From: Pseudomonadota bacterium
GTDB taxonomy: Bacteria > Pseudomonadota > Gammaproteobacteria > Burkholderiales > Burkholderiaceae_C
DNA: 64,000 nucleotides
Reading direction: 5' to 3'
NCBI GenBank assembly: GCA_963204815.1
Contig: CAUJHQ010000115.1
Location: 1 to 64,000, forward strand
How positions within the stretch are numbered: position 1 is the first letter of the stretch; every line of letters begins with the position of its first letter. Both the position numbers and the translations under genes were made by a program. Below the pieces are notes generated by a model. That model saw only the letters and a list, made by a program, of their open reading frames with translations. It was not told where the DNA came from and searched no databases. Shown here one piece after another: positions 34,801 to 42,057 of this stretch.

Positions 34801-35389
34801 CGAACACATCCTGCGAAGGCGTGCACAGGTGGATCTGCGGCGTGGGGCTCCAGGCGTCGATGCAGCCGGGCGCGGGTGCCTGCGGGCATGCGGTGCCGTC
34901 GAGGTAGAGCACGCTCTGCGCCGTCTGGCTGCCGTCCAGCACCGAAGGCGCGTTCACCAGGCAGGTGGGCGGCGGCACGTAGCCGGGCGCGAAGGCCAGC
35001 GCGCTGCGGCGCCCGGGCAGCGCGGTTGCGGGGGTGGTGGCCGCGCTGACGGCGGCCGGCGATTCGATCTCGATCACCACCTGGTCGGGCACTTGGATGT
35101 CGGGCGCGGTGTAGGTGTAGGTCGTGCCGGCCACGTAGCCGGGGTCGGCGGCGGTCTCGGCGTCGGGGGTGGCGGGCACCACGCTCACCGTGGCCGGCGC
35201 CTGCAGCGCGTTGTCGCCCACGCTGACGCTCACCTTGCCGTCGCTGGACCGCACGGTGCCGGCCGCCGGCCCCAGCGTGCCGGGCGCCGCCGGGGTGTCG
35301 CCACCACCACCGCCTCCGCCGCCGCAGGCGACAAGGCCGAACACGACCGCGGCGAGCGCGATCCCCTGGGACAAGCGGGGCAATGACAT
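31814..35389 (-). CDS. Large surface lipoprotein with Ig-like repeats and a parallel beta-helix domain
   Basis: A 1191-residue protein with a type II signal and lipobox LVAC, followed by a run of eight glycines. Domains in order: a ~200-residue beta-rich region with ZU5-like SSDGKVSVSV; a cysteine-containing segment (about 200-270); an extracellular Ig-like region with LSWSVFGASNVSIDNG near 430. Two tandem ~93-residue Ig-like repeats follow, each beginning TTPP-V and carrying VTKVEFWRGTTLLGTD or VTKVEFFRGSTLLATT. Last comes a DUF1565-like right-handed beta-helix (about 690-1180), TYASPTGTDAGNTTCSQASP onward. AAGGAG precedes the ATG. Downstream of a 70-residue gene and a BTAD regulator on the same strand. 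Confidence 0.9.
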   Translation of the reverse strand: MSLPRLSQGIALAAVVFGLVACGGGGGGGGDTPAAPGTLGPAAGTVRSSDGKVSVSVGDNALQAPATVSVVPATPDAETAADPGYVAGTTYTYTAPDIQVPDQVVIEIESPAAVSAATTPATALPGRRSALAFAPGYVPPPTCLVNAPSVLDGSQTAQSVLYLDGTACPQAPAPGCIDAWSPTPQIHLCTPSQDVFVVPAVTTCPAGYREVTGEAEFETLANAYGYGRVCQRNGDRTPPTLASGGRSSAINCQPKGGKFVCIAPKLPSGTYSVMWDKNPPADPTFTVRGAGGGSVAQRDELDTAAVFEAGIVATDPQGLGTVEILEVFPSGSTPPAPFNSGAQVGQLAVSRVWQAPASAFSGTGGTRYDSGTVQLPFGSTTGGKRRFMARSFDRAGNSSLSQPMSLDFVVARIEIDRFTVAPASVAFPGGPVTLSWSVFGASNVSIDNGGGSHASSPAIDVSTIGSVSVNVSATTTFTLTATHPRRATKTATVTVTLGTDTTPPTVTLVASPATVVAPGSTTLSASASDNAAVTKVEFWRGTTLLGTDTTAPYTQAVSFTPADAGTVAFTAKAFDAANNSTTSAVVNVSVAPDTTPPSVSLAANPANVLAPGATTLLATASDDIGVTKVEFFRGSTLLATTSSAPFQTTVNLTAADLGTLAFTAKAYDAQNNVATSAAASVVVTAPSSGDTYASPTGTDAGNTTCSQASPCRSIALAAATAAANQTVWLMNGIYDGSTQPAPITVPAGLTLRALTPGQAAIGQQIVLQGNASVVGVVLRRFFAGDWGSIAASAGNVSIDGLKVAGGVVSNGTFPAVLVLSGSVHATLTPGDVTDYVAQLAPAGQATAIYASLAGNAWLTVNGGSFGGAALGGADGVSGAFNRGAFNLTGSSRLDLNNVVLNVDSSGIFMFGAATQVNLNGTLLNAAANSGPGYGIHAVKGTPQITLVNSQITGFNQGYSHNSAGIAVGSFAQPGAALTLSTTNSTLSGNNTGVFVTETGSTASSLTWTGSNVTVSGNTHGGVACRDACSIDLAGSQFSQNATTDPAANAVTFHGGLWLGMANKTYQLKLRDTSITGHVTSAGSNAEAVSNSGVTMGGNASSVFDLGTAASPGNNLIQGNGSGTTTSGLNVNVAAGVTVNAVGNTFAPNVQGANAQGRYLLGTAPCGALSCSVVTGAGLNYRVTGGSLRLAQ

Positions 35390-35401
35390 GGCGTGGCTCC
35401 T

Positions 35402-35614
35402 TCAGCGCAGACCCGGCGGGCGCGGCGACGCTGCGTCCGTGAACTCGGTGAGGTACAGCAGCAGGTCGATCGGCCGCTCGAACTGCAGCGGCGCTGCAGC
35501 GCCGGGCGCCGTGACCTCGGCGTGCCAGGCATGCGCCGGCGTGGGCGGCCAGACGGCGAGCGCGAAGCGCCGCACGGCGGCGGGCGGCTCGGCACCAGGG
35601 GCAGACGGTTGCAT
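35402..35614 (-). CDS. Small protein between the BTAD regulator and the lipoprotein
   Basis: About 70 residues starting MQPSAPGAE. The downstream ATG (35614) is preferred to the one at 35626 because GGAGGT lies 5 bases before it. The protein has a conserved-looking core FALAVWPPTP...WHAEVTAPG...PLQFERPIDLLLYLTEF: a beta strand pair and a terminal helix, no signal peptide. It ends 12 bases before the lipoprotein ATG, so the two are probably cotranscribed. Small proteins with a similar strand-strand-helix pattern often accompany BTAD regulators in Burkholderiales (my recollection, not checked). Function unknown. Confidence 0.65.
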   Translation of the reverse strand: MQPSAPGAEPPAAVRRFALAVWPPTPAHAWHAEVTAPGAAAPLQFERPIDLLLYLTEFTDAASPRPPGLR

Positions 35615-35647
35615 GGGCACCTCCATGGGTGCACTGTCGGCGGCCGC

Positions 35648-35689
35648 CGTTTCCGCTGCGTTCCCGCGCCGCGGCGGCGCCGTTCCCGC
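35648..35689 (-). promoter_or_regulatory. Three phased direct repeats CGTT(T/C)CCGC, probable BTAD/SARP binding site
   Basis: CGTTTCCGC at 35648-35656, CGTTCCCGC at 35659-35667 and CGTTCCCGC at 35681-35689 start exactly 11 and 22 bp apart, one and two helical turns. On the minus strand they read GCGGGAACG, GCGGGAACG, GCGGAAACG, about 35-75 bp upstream of the small-protein start. Heptameric direct repeats with 11- or 22-bp phasing are the known target form of SARP/BTAD winged-helix activators, and such a regulator is encoded immediately upstream. Confidence 0.6.
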
Positions 35690-35704
35690 CCTCGGGCCGG
35701 GGGC

Positions 35705-38700
35705 TCAGGTCAGCAGATCGAGGTGGCGGCGGATGAAGGCCGACTGCAGCGCCGGCTCGGCGCGCAGGGAATCGGCCAGGCGCTGCGCGGTCTGGCGCGC
35801 CGCGGCGTCGAACCGGTCGCCGCCGAGCGCGCGCTGCAGCGCCAGGGCCTGCAAAGGCGGCAGGCGGCCGCTGGCCAGCGTGGCGGCGGCGGCCTCGCGC
35901 GCCGCCGGGTCGGGCGCGCCTTCGAGGGCCGCCGCCCGCAGGCGCACGGCCAGCGCGCCGGCTTCGAGCGCGCGGCTGTGGCACAGGCCCTGCACGGTGG
36001 CACGCGCGGTCGCCGCGTCGCCGCCGGCGAGCGCCGCTTCGGCGAGTGCCAGGCGTGCCGATTCCAGCGCCGGCGGCAGCATGCGGTCGGCGAAAGGCCG
36101 GGCCAGCGCGGCGCGCAGGTCGGCCACCGCGGCCAGCGCGGCGGCCGGGTCATGCCGCAGCGCGAGCGCGGCGCGCAGCTCGGCCGCCGGCAGCAGCGGC
36201 ACGTCGACGCCGGGGCGGCGCAGCGCCTCGGCGCTGTGCACGCTGGCCAGCGCGCGCTCGTCGGCACCGGCGGCGGCCAGCAAGCGGGCCGCGAGCAGGC
36301 GCGACTCACGCTGTGTGGCCAGCGAGTCGGGCTGCAGGTCGGCCGCGGCCACCGCGTCGTGCGCGCTGCGGATCGCGGCGCCCAGGTCACCGGCCAGTTC
36401 GTGCACCACCGCCGCGGTAAGCGCGGCCAGGAAGCGCGGCACCGCTTCGCGCGCGTCGACGAATCCCTGCACCAGGTCCTGCAGGGCCTGGCGCGCGGCT
36501 TCGAGCTGGCCGTCGTCGACCAGCGTCTCGCAGAGGTTGGCGTGGTAGATGTTCAGGTAGACCGGTTGGCCGGCGCGGCGCGCGATGTCCACCGCCTGCT
36601 GCTGGCGTGCCAGCGCGGTGGCGCGCTGCCCTTCGGCGCGGTCGACGAAGGTCACCTTGCTCAGCACCTGGGCGTGGTGGATGGTGCCCAGCGTGGCCTG
36701 GCAGGCAACGAGCGCCAGGTCGCGCTGCTCGCGCGCCTGCGCCGGCTGGTTCGCCTGCAGCGCCCAGACGGCGGCGCTGCCGCGCATCATCGCTTCGCCG
36801 CGTGCGTTGCCGCCGACCTGCGCGACGGCCGCCGCCTCCAGGTGCGCGGCCAGCGCATCGGCCGGCCGGTCCAGCAGACCGGCCGCCTGCGCGACCACCG
36901 ACAGCGCGTGCACGTGCAGCACCACGCTGGGCGGCGCGAACTCGCGCACCGCGCGCAGCGCCAGCCGTTCGGCACCCGGCGGGTCGCGGTCGTCCAGCGC
37001 CGCCACGGCGGCAAAGGTGAGCGCGCTGAACTGGTCGGCCGGCGCCCCCGAACGCTCGGCGCTGGCCAGCAGCGCGGCCAGCACCGTCTGCCGTTCACCG
37101 GTGGTGCCGGCCGCGCGGATCGCCGTGAAGGCCTTCGCGTGCAGCGCCACGGCGGCCGGGGCGTCGGCCGTCAGCGAGGCGGCGCGCGTGTAGTGCGTGC
37201 TGGCCTCGCGCACGGCGCCCAGGGCCATGGCCGCGTCGGCCGCGCGCGCCCACGCCAGCGCGGCGGCGCCGGCGTCGCCCGCGCTTTCCCAGTGGGCGGC
37301 AATGCGTGCCGGCGCCGCGTGCAGCGGTTCCAGCGCGGCCGCCAGCTTGGCGTGCGTGAGGCGCTGGCGTTCCGGCGACAGCGCCGTGCGCAGCGCACTG
37401 CGGAAGAGATCGTGCACGAAGCGGTAGCCCGCGCCGGCGCGGTCGATCACGCGCGCCGCGATGGCGCGTTCGATGCCCTCCAGCGCTTCCCACTCGGTGA
37501 GCGCGGTGGCGCCCTGGATCTCGGCCAGCGTGCTGCCGTCTTCGGCCAGCGCGGCGGTTTCCAGCAGGCGCTGCGCCGCCGGGCCCAGGCGCGCCACGCG
37601 GGCGCGCACCGCGTCCACCACGCTGGCGGGCAGCGGCAGTTCGGCGTAGTCGGTGGTGGTGTCGTCGTAGCGCGTGCTCCAGCCTTCGTGCGCGTCGGCG
37701 CGCAGCTCGCCGGCTTCGAAGAGGGCGCGGATGGTTTCGAGCGCGAAGAAGACGTTGCCGCCGGTGGCCGCGCCCAGCCGGGTGGCGAAGCGCAGACCGC
37801 CTTCGCTGCGCGACAGCCGCTGCACCAGCTGCAGCATCGACCAGTCGTCGAAGGCGCCCAGCGACAGTCGGGCGAGCACGCCTTCGCGGGCGAGTTCGTC
37901 CAGCACCACCTGCGCCGCCGTGTTCGCCGCCAGCTCGCCGGGGCGCGCGGTGGCGACGACCCGCGGCAGCGCGGCCGGCGCGTGCGCGCGCCGCCGCACC
38001 AGGTGCGCCAGCAGTTCCAGGCTGGAGGCGTCGGCCCACTGCAGGTCGTCCAGCACCAGCAGGCGCGCCGGCCCGGCGGCCAGCGCCAGCGCCTGCACCA
38101 GCGCTTCGAGCAGGCGGCTGCGCGCTTCCTCGGCGGCGGGCGGCGCGGGCTCGGTCGCGGCAGTGGGGCGCAGTTCGGGCAGCAGGCGCGCCAGGTCGCG
38201 CTGCCAGGCCGGGTCCAGCCGCGCCAGCAGCGGCGCCCGCGCGGGGGCGCGCAGCGCGTCGGCCACGGCGTGGAACGGCGTGGCGGTCGACAGCTCGGAA
38301 AAGCGCAGCACCAGCGCGGGCGCGTCGTCGCCCGTCGCGGCCGCGCGGCGCCAGGCTTCGAGTGCCACGCGCGACTTGCCCACGCCGGCCTCGCCTTCCA
38401 CCAGCAGCACCGGCGCCGTGCTGGCGGCGATCTCGGCCAGTTCGCGCTCGCGCGCCACCAGCGGCACCGCCTGGCGGTCGAACACGGCGGCCACCGGCGC
38501 TGGCATCGGCGCCGACGCCGGGCCGGCCGCCACCGCGCCGCGGCCGCGGATGCGGTCGGCCAGCAGGCGCGTTTCGGGCAGCGGTTCGAGCTGCAGTTCT
38601 TCGCGCAGCACGCGTTCGCAGCGCGCGCAGGCTTCCAGCGCGGCGGCGCGCTCGCCCAGCGCGTCGAGCAGGCGCATGTGCTCGCGGTGGCTGGCTTCCT

Positions 38701-39238
38701 GCAGCGGGTCGCTCTCCAGCAGGCGCGCGTGCAGCGCGGCGGCGGCGCGCAGGTCGCCGGCGCCTTCGCGCAAGGCGGCCAGGCGCTGCAGCGCGTGGCG
38801 CCAGTCGCGGTCGAAGCGTTCGCGCCGCAGCGCCAGCCAGTCGTCGAAGGCGGGCGCGTCGCCCAGGTCCAGGCCTTCGCACAGGCGGCCGGGCTGCAGC
38901 GCTTCGGCCTCGCCCCAGCGCGCGTCCTGCACGGCGCTTTCGAAGGCCTGCAGGTCGGTGCTGGCACCGCGCAGTGCCACGTGGTCGTCGTCGGCGAACA
39001 GTGCGTCGTCCAAGCCCGCTTCGCGCAGGCGGTGCAAGGCGCGGCGCAGGTTGCGGCGCGCGGTGGCTTCGCCGAGCTGGCCCCAGAACATCTCGGCCAG
39101 CCGCGCGCGCGAGGCACCGCCTTCCACCGCCAGGTAGACCGCCAGCGCCAGTGTCTTGCGCACCGTGATCGCCAGCGGCCGGCCGCCGCTGGACACGCGC
39201 GGCACGCCCAGAAGCGCCAGGTGCAGAGCAGCCACCAT
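35705..39238 (-). CDS. BTAD/SARP-type transcriptional regulator with ATPase and TPR regions
   Basis: A 1177-residue regulator starting MVAALHLALLG at 39238; the track's 1651-residue frame is an upstream extension. Residues 1-95 form an OmpR-like winged helix (ARLAEMFWGQLGEATARRNLRRALHRLREAG). A bacterial transcriptional activator domain (about 100-245, helical repeats) follows. An AAA/STAND-type ATPase comes next, with Walker A GEAGVGKSRVA near 285 and Walker B LLVLDDLQWAD near 393, then helical TPR-like repeats to the end. The architecture resembles AfsR/MalT-class signal-integrating activators. The adjacent phased repeats, small gene and lipoprotein gene are its likely targets. Confidence 0.92.
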   Translation of the reverse strand: MVAALHLALLGVPRVSSGGRPLAITVRKTLALAVYLAVEGGASRARLAEMFWGQLGEATARRNLRRALHRLREAGLDDALFADDDHVALRGASTDLQAFESAVQDARWGEAEALQPGRLCEGLDLGDAPAFDDWLALRRERFDRDWRHALQRLAALREGAGDLRAAAALHARLLESDPLQEASHREHMRLLDALGERAAALEACARCERVLREELQLEPLPETRLLADRIRGRGAVAAGPASAPMPAPVAAVFDRQAVPLVARERELAEIAASTAPVLLVEGEAGVGKSRVALEAWRRAAATGDDAPALVLRFSELSTATPFHAVADALRAPARAPLLARLDPAWQRDLARLLPELRPTAATEPAPPAAEEARSRLLEALVQALALAAGPARLLVLDDLQWADASSLELLAHLVRRRAHAPAALPRVVATARPGELAANTAAQVVLDELAREGVLARLSLGAFDDWSMLQLVQRLSRSEGGLRFATRLGAATGGNVFFALETIRALFEAGELRADAHEGWSTRYDDTTTDYAELPLPASVVDAVRARVARLGPAAQRLLETAALAEDGSTLAEIQGATALTEWEALEGIERAIAARVIDRAGAGYRFVHDLFRSALRTALSPERQRLTHAKLAAALEPLHAAPARIAAHWESAGDAGAAALAWARAADAAMALGAVREASTHYTRAASLTADAPAAVALHAKAFTAIRAAGTTGERQTVLAALLASAERSGAPADQFSALTFAAVAALDDRDPPGAERLALRAVREFAPPSVVLHVHALSVVAQAAGLLDRPADALAAHLEAAAVAQVGGNARGEAMMRGSAAVWALQANQPAQAREQRDLALVACQATLGTIHHAQVLSKVTFVDRAEGQRATALARQQQAVDIARRAGQPVYLNIYHANLCETLVDDGQLEAARQALQDLVQGFVDAREAVPRFLAALTAAVVHELAGDLGAAIRSAHDAVAAADLQPDSLATQRESRLLAARLLAAAGADERALASVHSAEALRRPGVDVPLLPAAELRAALALRHDPAAALAAVADLRAALARPFADRMLPPALESARLALAEAALAGGDAATARATVQGLCHSRALEAGALAVRLRAAALEGAPDPAAREAAAATLASGRLPPLQALALQRALGGDRFDAAARQTAQRLADSLRAEPALQSAFIRRHLDLLT

Positions 39239-39276
39239 GGCGGCCGATGATAGGGGCGGCCCCGGCCGCCGTTCGC

Positions 39277-40449
39277 TCAGCGCGCCGTGCGCAGCGGGCG
39301 GAAGAACTCGCGGATCTCGTGCGCCAGCACCTCGGGCTGCTCCAGCGCGGCGAAGTGGCCGCCACGCGGGTGCTCGGTCCAGCGCCGGATGTCGGTGTAC
39401 AGGTGCTGCGCCACGGCGCGCGGCGGCCGCAGGATCTCGCGCGGGAACTGCGCGTAGCCCATCGGCACGTTCACCGTCTGCCCCGGCGGCACCGGCCAGG
39501 GCCGGTGCGCGCGCGCGAAGTACGGCCAGAACGAAGAGCCGATGGCGCCGGTGGCCCAGTACAGCGTGATGTTGGCCAGCATCTCGTCGCGCGGCACGGC
39601 CTGCGCGGGGTCGCCGTTGTTGTCGGTCCAGCTGCGGAACTTCTCGACGATCCAGGCCGCCAGGCCGGCCGGCGAATCGGTCATCGCGAAGGCCAGCGTC
39701 TGCGGCTTCGTGCCCTGGATCGCCTGGTAGCCGGTCTCCTCCTTCAGGAACCGCTGCAGCTCTTCGACGAAACGGCGCACTTCGGGCGTGGGGTCGGTGA
39801 GCAGGCGCGGGTCGCGCTGCACGGCCAGCAGGTTCAGGTGGATGCCGACCAGCTTCTCGGCATGCGCGTAGCCCAGCCGCGTGGTGATGAACGAACCCCA
39901 GTCGCCGCCCTGCGCGGCAAAGCGCGGGTAGCCCAGCACGCCGGTCATCAGGGCGGCGAAGGCGTCGGCCATCTCCTCGACGCCGAAGCGCGGCTGCCCG
40001 GGCCGGAACGACAGCGTGTAGCCCGGCAGCGAAGGCGCGACCACGGTGAACGCATCGGCCGGGTCGGCGCCGAAGCGCGCCGGGTCGGTGAGCATCGGGA
40101 TGAGCCGGCGGAACTCGAACACCGAACCCGGCCAGCCGTGCGACAGCAGCAGCGGCAGCGGCGCCGGCCCGCGCCCGGGTTCGTGGATGAAGTGCAGGTC
40201 GATGCCGGCCAGCGGCACGGTGTACTGGTGGAAGGCGTTCAGCGCCGCTTCCTGCGCGCGCCAGTCGAAGCCGGTGCGCCAGTGGTCGCACAGTCCCTGC
40301 ACGTAGGCCAGGTCGCTGCCGTGGGCCCAGGGCTCGCCGGGCGTCTGGTCGGGCCAGCGCGTGCGCGCCAGGCGTTCGCGCAGGTCGGCCAGCACGGCGT
40401 CGTCGACGTGCAGGCGGAAGGGGGTGGGCGTGGGGGCGGCTGGCGGCAT
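39277..40449 (-). CDS. Epoxide hydrolase (EHN family, alpha/beta hydrolase)
   Basis: A 390-residue protein; ATG at 40449 with GGAGAGG upstream. An EHN N-terminal cap segment (TPTPFRLHVDDAVLADLRERL, RWPDQTPGEPWAHG) precedes the hydrolase core. The oxyanion motif is LLSHGWPGSVFEF, the nucleophile Asp is in AAQGGDWGSFI near residue 183, and the histidine is in RGGHFAALEQPE near 367. Tyrosines in the cap (YAHAEK, YWATG) could protonate the epoxide. TACGAT at 40472-40467 is a fair -10. It probably hydrolyses epoxides to diols. Divergent from the glycine-riboswitch gene. Confidence 0.93.
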   Translation of the reverse strand: MPPAAPTPTPFRLHVDDAVLADLRERLARTRWPDQTPGEPWAHGSDLAYVQGLCDHWRTGFDWRAQEAALNAFHQYTVPLAGIDLHFIHEPGRGPAPLPLLLSHGWPGSVFEFRRLIPMLTDPARFGADPADAFTVVAPSLPGYTLSFRPGQPRFGVEEMADAFAALMTGVLGYPRFAAQGGDWGSFITTRLGYAHAEKLVGIHLNLLAVQRDPRLLTDPTPEVRRFVEELQRFLKEETGYQAIQGTKPQTLAFAMTDSPAGLAAWIVEKFRSWTDNNGDPAQAVPRDEMLANITLYWATGAIGSSFWPYFARAHRPWPVPPGQTVNVPMGYAQFPREILRPPRAVAQHLYTDIRRWTEHPRGGHFAALEQPEVLAHEIREFFRPLRTAR

Positions 40450-40539
40450 CGGGACCTCTCCGTCGCATCGTAGCGGCGCGCGTCGAGGGCCGGCCCGGCC
40501 GCGTCCGCCGCGCACCGCGTGCGGGCGGGTGCAATCGAG

Positions 40540-40569
40540 TTCGGGTTAACCCTCCATCGCGGGCATAAT
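40540..40569 (+). promoter_or_regulatory. Predicted promoter of the glycine-riboswitch transcript
   Basis: CATAAT at 40564-40569 is a five-of-six match to the -10 consensus and lies about 45-50 bases before the first aptamer. The -35 is weak: TTCGGG at 40540 with 18-bp spacing. A GCAAGG/CCTTGC hairpin (about 40582-40598) occupies the leader between promoter and aptamer. Confidence 0.45.
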
Positions 40570-40609
40570 CGGCGCTTCTTCGCAAGGCTCGGCCTTGCGG
40601 GCCAAAAGC

Positions 40610-40810
40610 CCGATGGGCATCGGGAGAGACCGCGTTCGACGCGCGGCGCCGAAGGAGCAACCGCCCCGGAAACTCTCAGGCAAACGGACCGATGCCGTGG
40701 ATGAACTCTGCAGAGTCACCGGCTGCCTGACGTCCGCCGGTGCGCCGAAGGAGCAAGCGCCGCCCCATGGAGCGGCGCGAATCTCTCAGGTGACAGCGAC
40801 AGAGGGGGCG
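40610..40810 (+). promoter_or_regulatory. Tandem glycine riboswitch
   Basis: Two consecutive glycine aptamers. The first has CGGGAGAGACCG (40621), GGCGCCGAAGGAGCAA (about 40645) and AACTCTCAGGCAAACGGACCG (about 40670-40692). After a short linker the second has CTCTGCAGAGTCACCGG (about 40707), GTGCGCCGAAGGAGCAAGCGC (about 40740) and AATCTCTCAGGTGACAGCGACAGAGG (about 40780-40805). GGAGAGA, GCCGAAGGAGCAA and CTCTCAGG are the conserved core boxes, present in both copies. Such tandem elements usually turn on gcvTHP glycine cleavage or glycine transporters. Here the next gene is an ABC binding protein. Confidence 0.93.
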
Positions 40811-40814
40811 ACGA

Positions 40815-40832
40815 CCACCGGAGGTCCGGTGG
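40815..40832 (+). other. Riboswitch expression-platform hairpin with GGAGGT in its centre
   Basis: CCACCGGA-GG-TCCGGTGG can fold into a 7-8 bp stem directly after the second aptamer, with the Shine-Dalgarno-like GGAGGT at the tip. There is no U-tract, so transcription termination is unlikely. It lies 38 bases before the ATG and could instead compete with the end of aptamer 2 or tune ribosome access. Inferred. Confidence 0.4.
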
Positions 40833-40870
40833 CGTCATCGAATCCCGCCGACGTCGTACCGAGAGACTCC

Positions 40871-42013
40871 ATGACTTCCCGCACCTTCCGCCTCGGCTGC
40901 GTCGCCGCGGCCTGCTTCACCCTGTCCGCGCATGCCGCGGAACCCCTGGTCGTGCGCATCGGCCACGTCGCCGCGCTCAGCGGCCCGGCGGCGCACCTGG
41001 GCCGCGACAACGAGAACGGCGTCCGCATGGCGATCGAGGAACTGAACGCCAAGGGCGTGCAGATCGGCGGCCGCACGGCCCGCTTCGAGCTCGTCGCCGA
41101 AGACGACGCCGGCGACCCCAAGCAGGGCACCGCCGCGGCGCAGAAGCTCGTCGACCGCCAGGTCCACGGCGTCGTCGGCCACCTGAACTCGGGCACCGCG
41201 ATCCCGGCCGCGCGCATCTACGCCGACGCCGGCATCCCGCAGATCGCGCCCTCGGTGACGAACCCGCGCTACACGCGCCAGGGTTTCAAGACCACCTTCC
41301 GCATGGTCGCCGACGACGCGCAGCTCGGCGGCACGCTGGGCCGCTACGCGGTGCAGACGCTGAAGGCGAAGACGGTGGCCGTGATCGACGACCGCACCGC
41401 CTACGGCCAGGGCGTGGCCGCCGAGTTCGAGAAGGCCGCGAAGGCCGCCGGCGCGACCATTGCCAAGCGCGAGTTCACGAACGACAAGGCGACCGACTTC
41501 ACCGGCATCCTCACCGGCATCAAGTCGGCGAAGCCCGACGTCATCTTCTACGGCGGCATGGACGCGGTGGCCGGCCCGATGCTGCGCCAGATGAAGCAGC
41601 TGGGCGTGGCCTCGAAGTTCATGGGCGGCGACGGCGTCTGCACGGCCGAACTGCCGAAGTTGGCGTCCGGCCAGGTGCCGGACGGCCAGGTCGTCTGCGC
41701 CATCGCCGGCGGCGTCGATGCCGCGCAGCGCCCGGCCTTCGACAAGTTCAAGGCCGACTTCAAGAAGAAGTTCGGCACCGAGGTGCAGATCTACTCGCCC
41801 TACACCTACGACGCGACGAAGGTGCTGGTCGAGGCGATGGTGAAGGCCGGCTCGGCCGAACCTGCGAAGGTGCTGCCGGTGCTGCAGAAGATCAGCTACC
41901 CCGGCGTCACCGGCACGATCGCGTTCGACGAGCGGGGCGACATCCGCAACGGCGCGCTGACGCTCTACACGTACAAGGCCGGCCAGCGCGAGGAACTCGG
42001 CGTCGTTCGCTGA
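40871..42013 (+). CDS. ABC transporter substrate-binding protein, branched-chain amino acid type, under a glycine riboswitch
   Basis: A 380-residue type I periplasmic binding protein with a signal peptide (CVAAACFTLSAHA, cleavage near residue 22). The LivJ-like fold shows VRIGHVAALSGPAAHLGRDN, ELVAEDDAGDPKQG, VHGVVGHLNSGTAIPAARIYAD near residue 105 (ligand-contact loop) and QIYSPYTYDATKVLVEAM near 315. No permease or ATPase genes are adjacent. The riboswitch links its expression to glycine, so it may import glycine or a related amino acid, or feed a glycine-fuelled pathway. Ligand specificity is not readable. Confidence 0.93.
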   Translation: MTSRTFRLGCVAAACFTLSAHAAEPLVVRIGHVAALSGPAAHLGRDNENGVRMAIEELNAKGVQIGGRTARFELVAEDDAGDPKQGTAAAQKLVDRQVHGVVGHLNSGTAIPAARIYADAGIPQIAPSVTNPRYTRQGFKTTFRMVADDAQLGGTLGRYAVQTLKAKTVAVIDDRTAYGQGVAAEFEKAAKAAGATIAKREFTNDKATDFTGILTGIKSAKPDVIFYGGMDAVAGPMLRQMKQLGVASKFMGGDGVCTAELPKLASGQVPDGQVVCAIAGGVDAAQRPAFDKFKADFKKKFGTEVQIYSPYTYDATKVLVEAMVKAGSAEPAKVLPVLQKISYPGVTGTIAFDERGDIRNGALTLYTYKAGQREELGVVR

Positions 42014-42057
42014 GCCCGCGCGTGCGACGCCGGGAGGCGTTGCACGGCTGGCGAAGG

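Noticed and set aside
35290-35335. Possible phase-variable glycine tract at the lipoprotein N-terminus
   Set aside because: The glycines are encoded by mixed GGC/GGT/GGA-type codons, not a homopolymer or pure short repeat, so slippage is unlikely.
32159-35386. 1075-residue plus-strand ORF opposite the lipoprotein
   Set aside because: Low-complexity Gly/Arg/His translation with no motifs. The minus-strand lipoprotein has a signal peptide, ribosome-binding site and repeats.
35393-39250. 1285-residue plus-strand ORF opposite the BTAD regulator
   Set aside because: Composition and lack of motifs mark it as a shadow of the BTAD gene.
35705-40660. 1651-residue version of the BTAD regulator
   Set aside because: The extra N-terminal residues lie antisense-frame to the epoxide hydrolase. 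The winged-helix domain begins right at the ATG at 39238.
40610-42013. Glycine cleavage operon downstream of the riboswitch
   Set aside because: The downstream gene is a periplasmic binding protein; no gcvT, gcvH or gcvP sequence is in the window.
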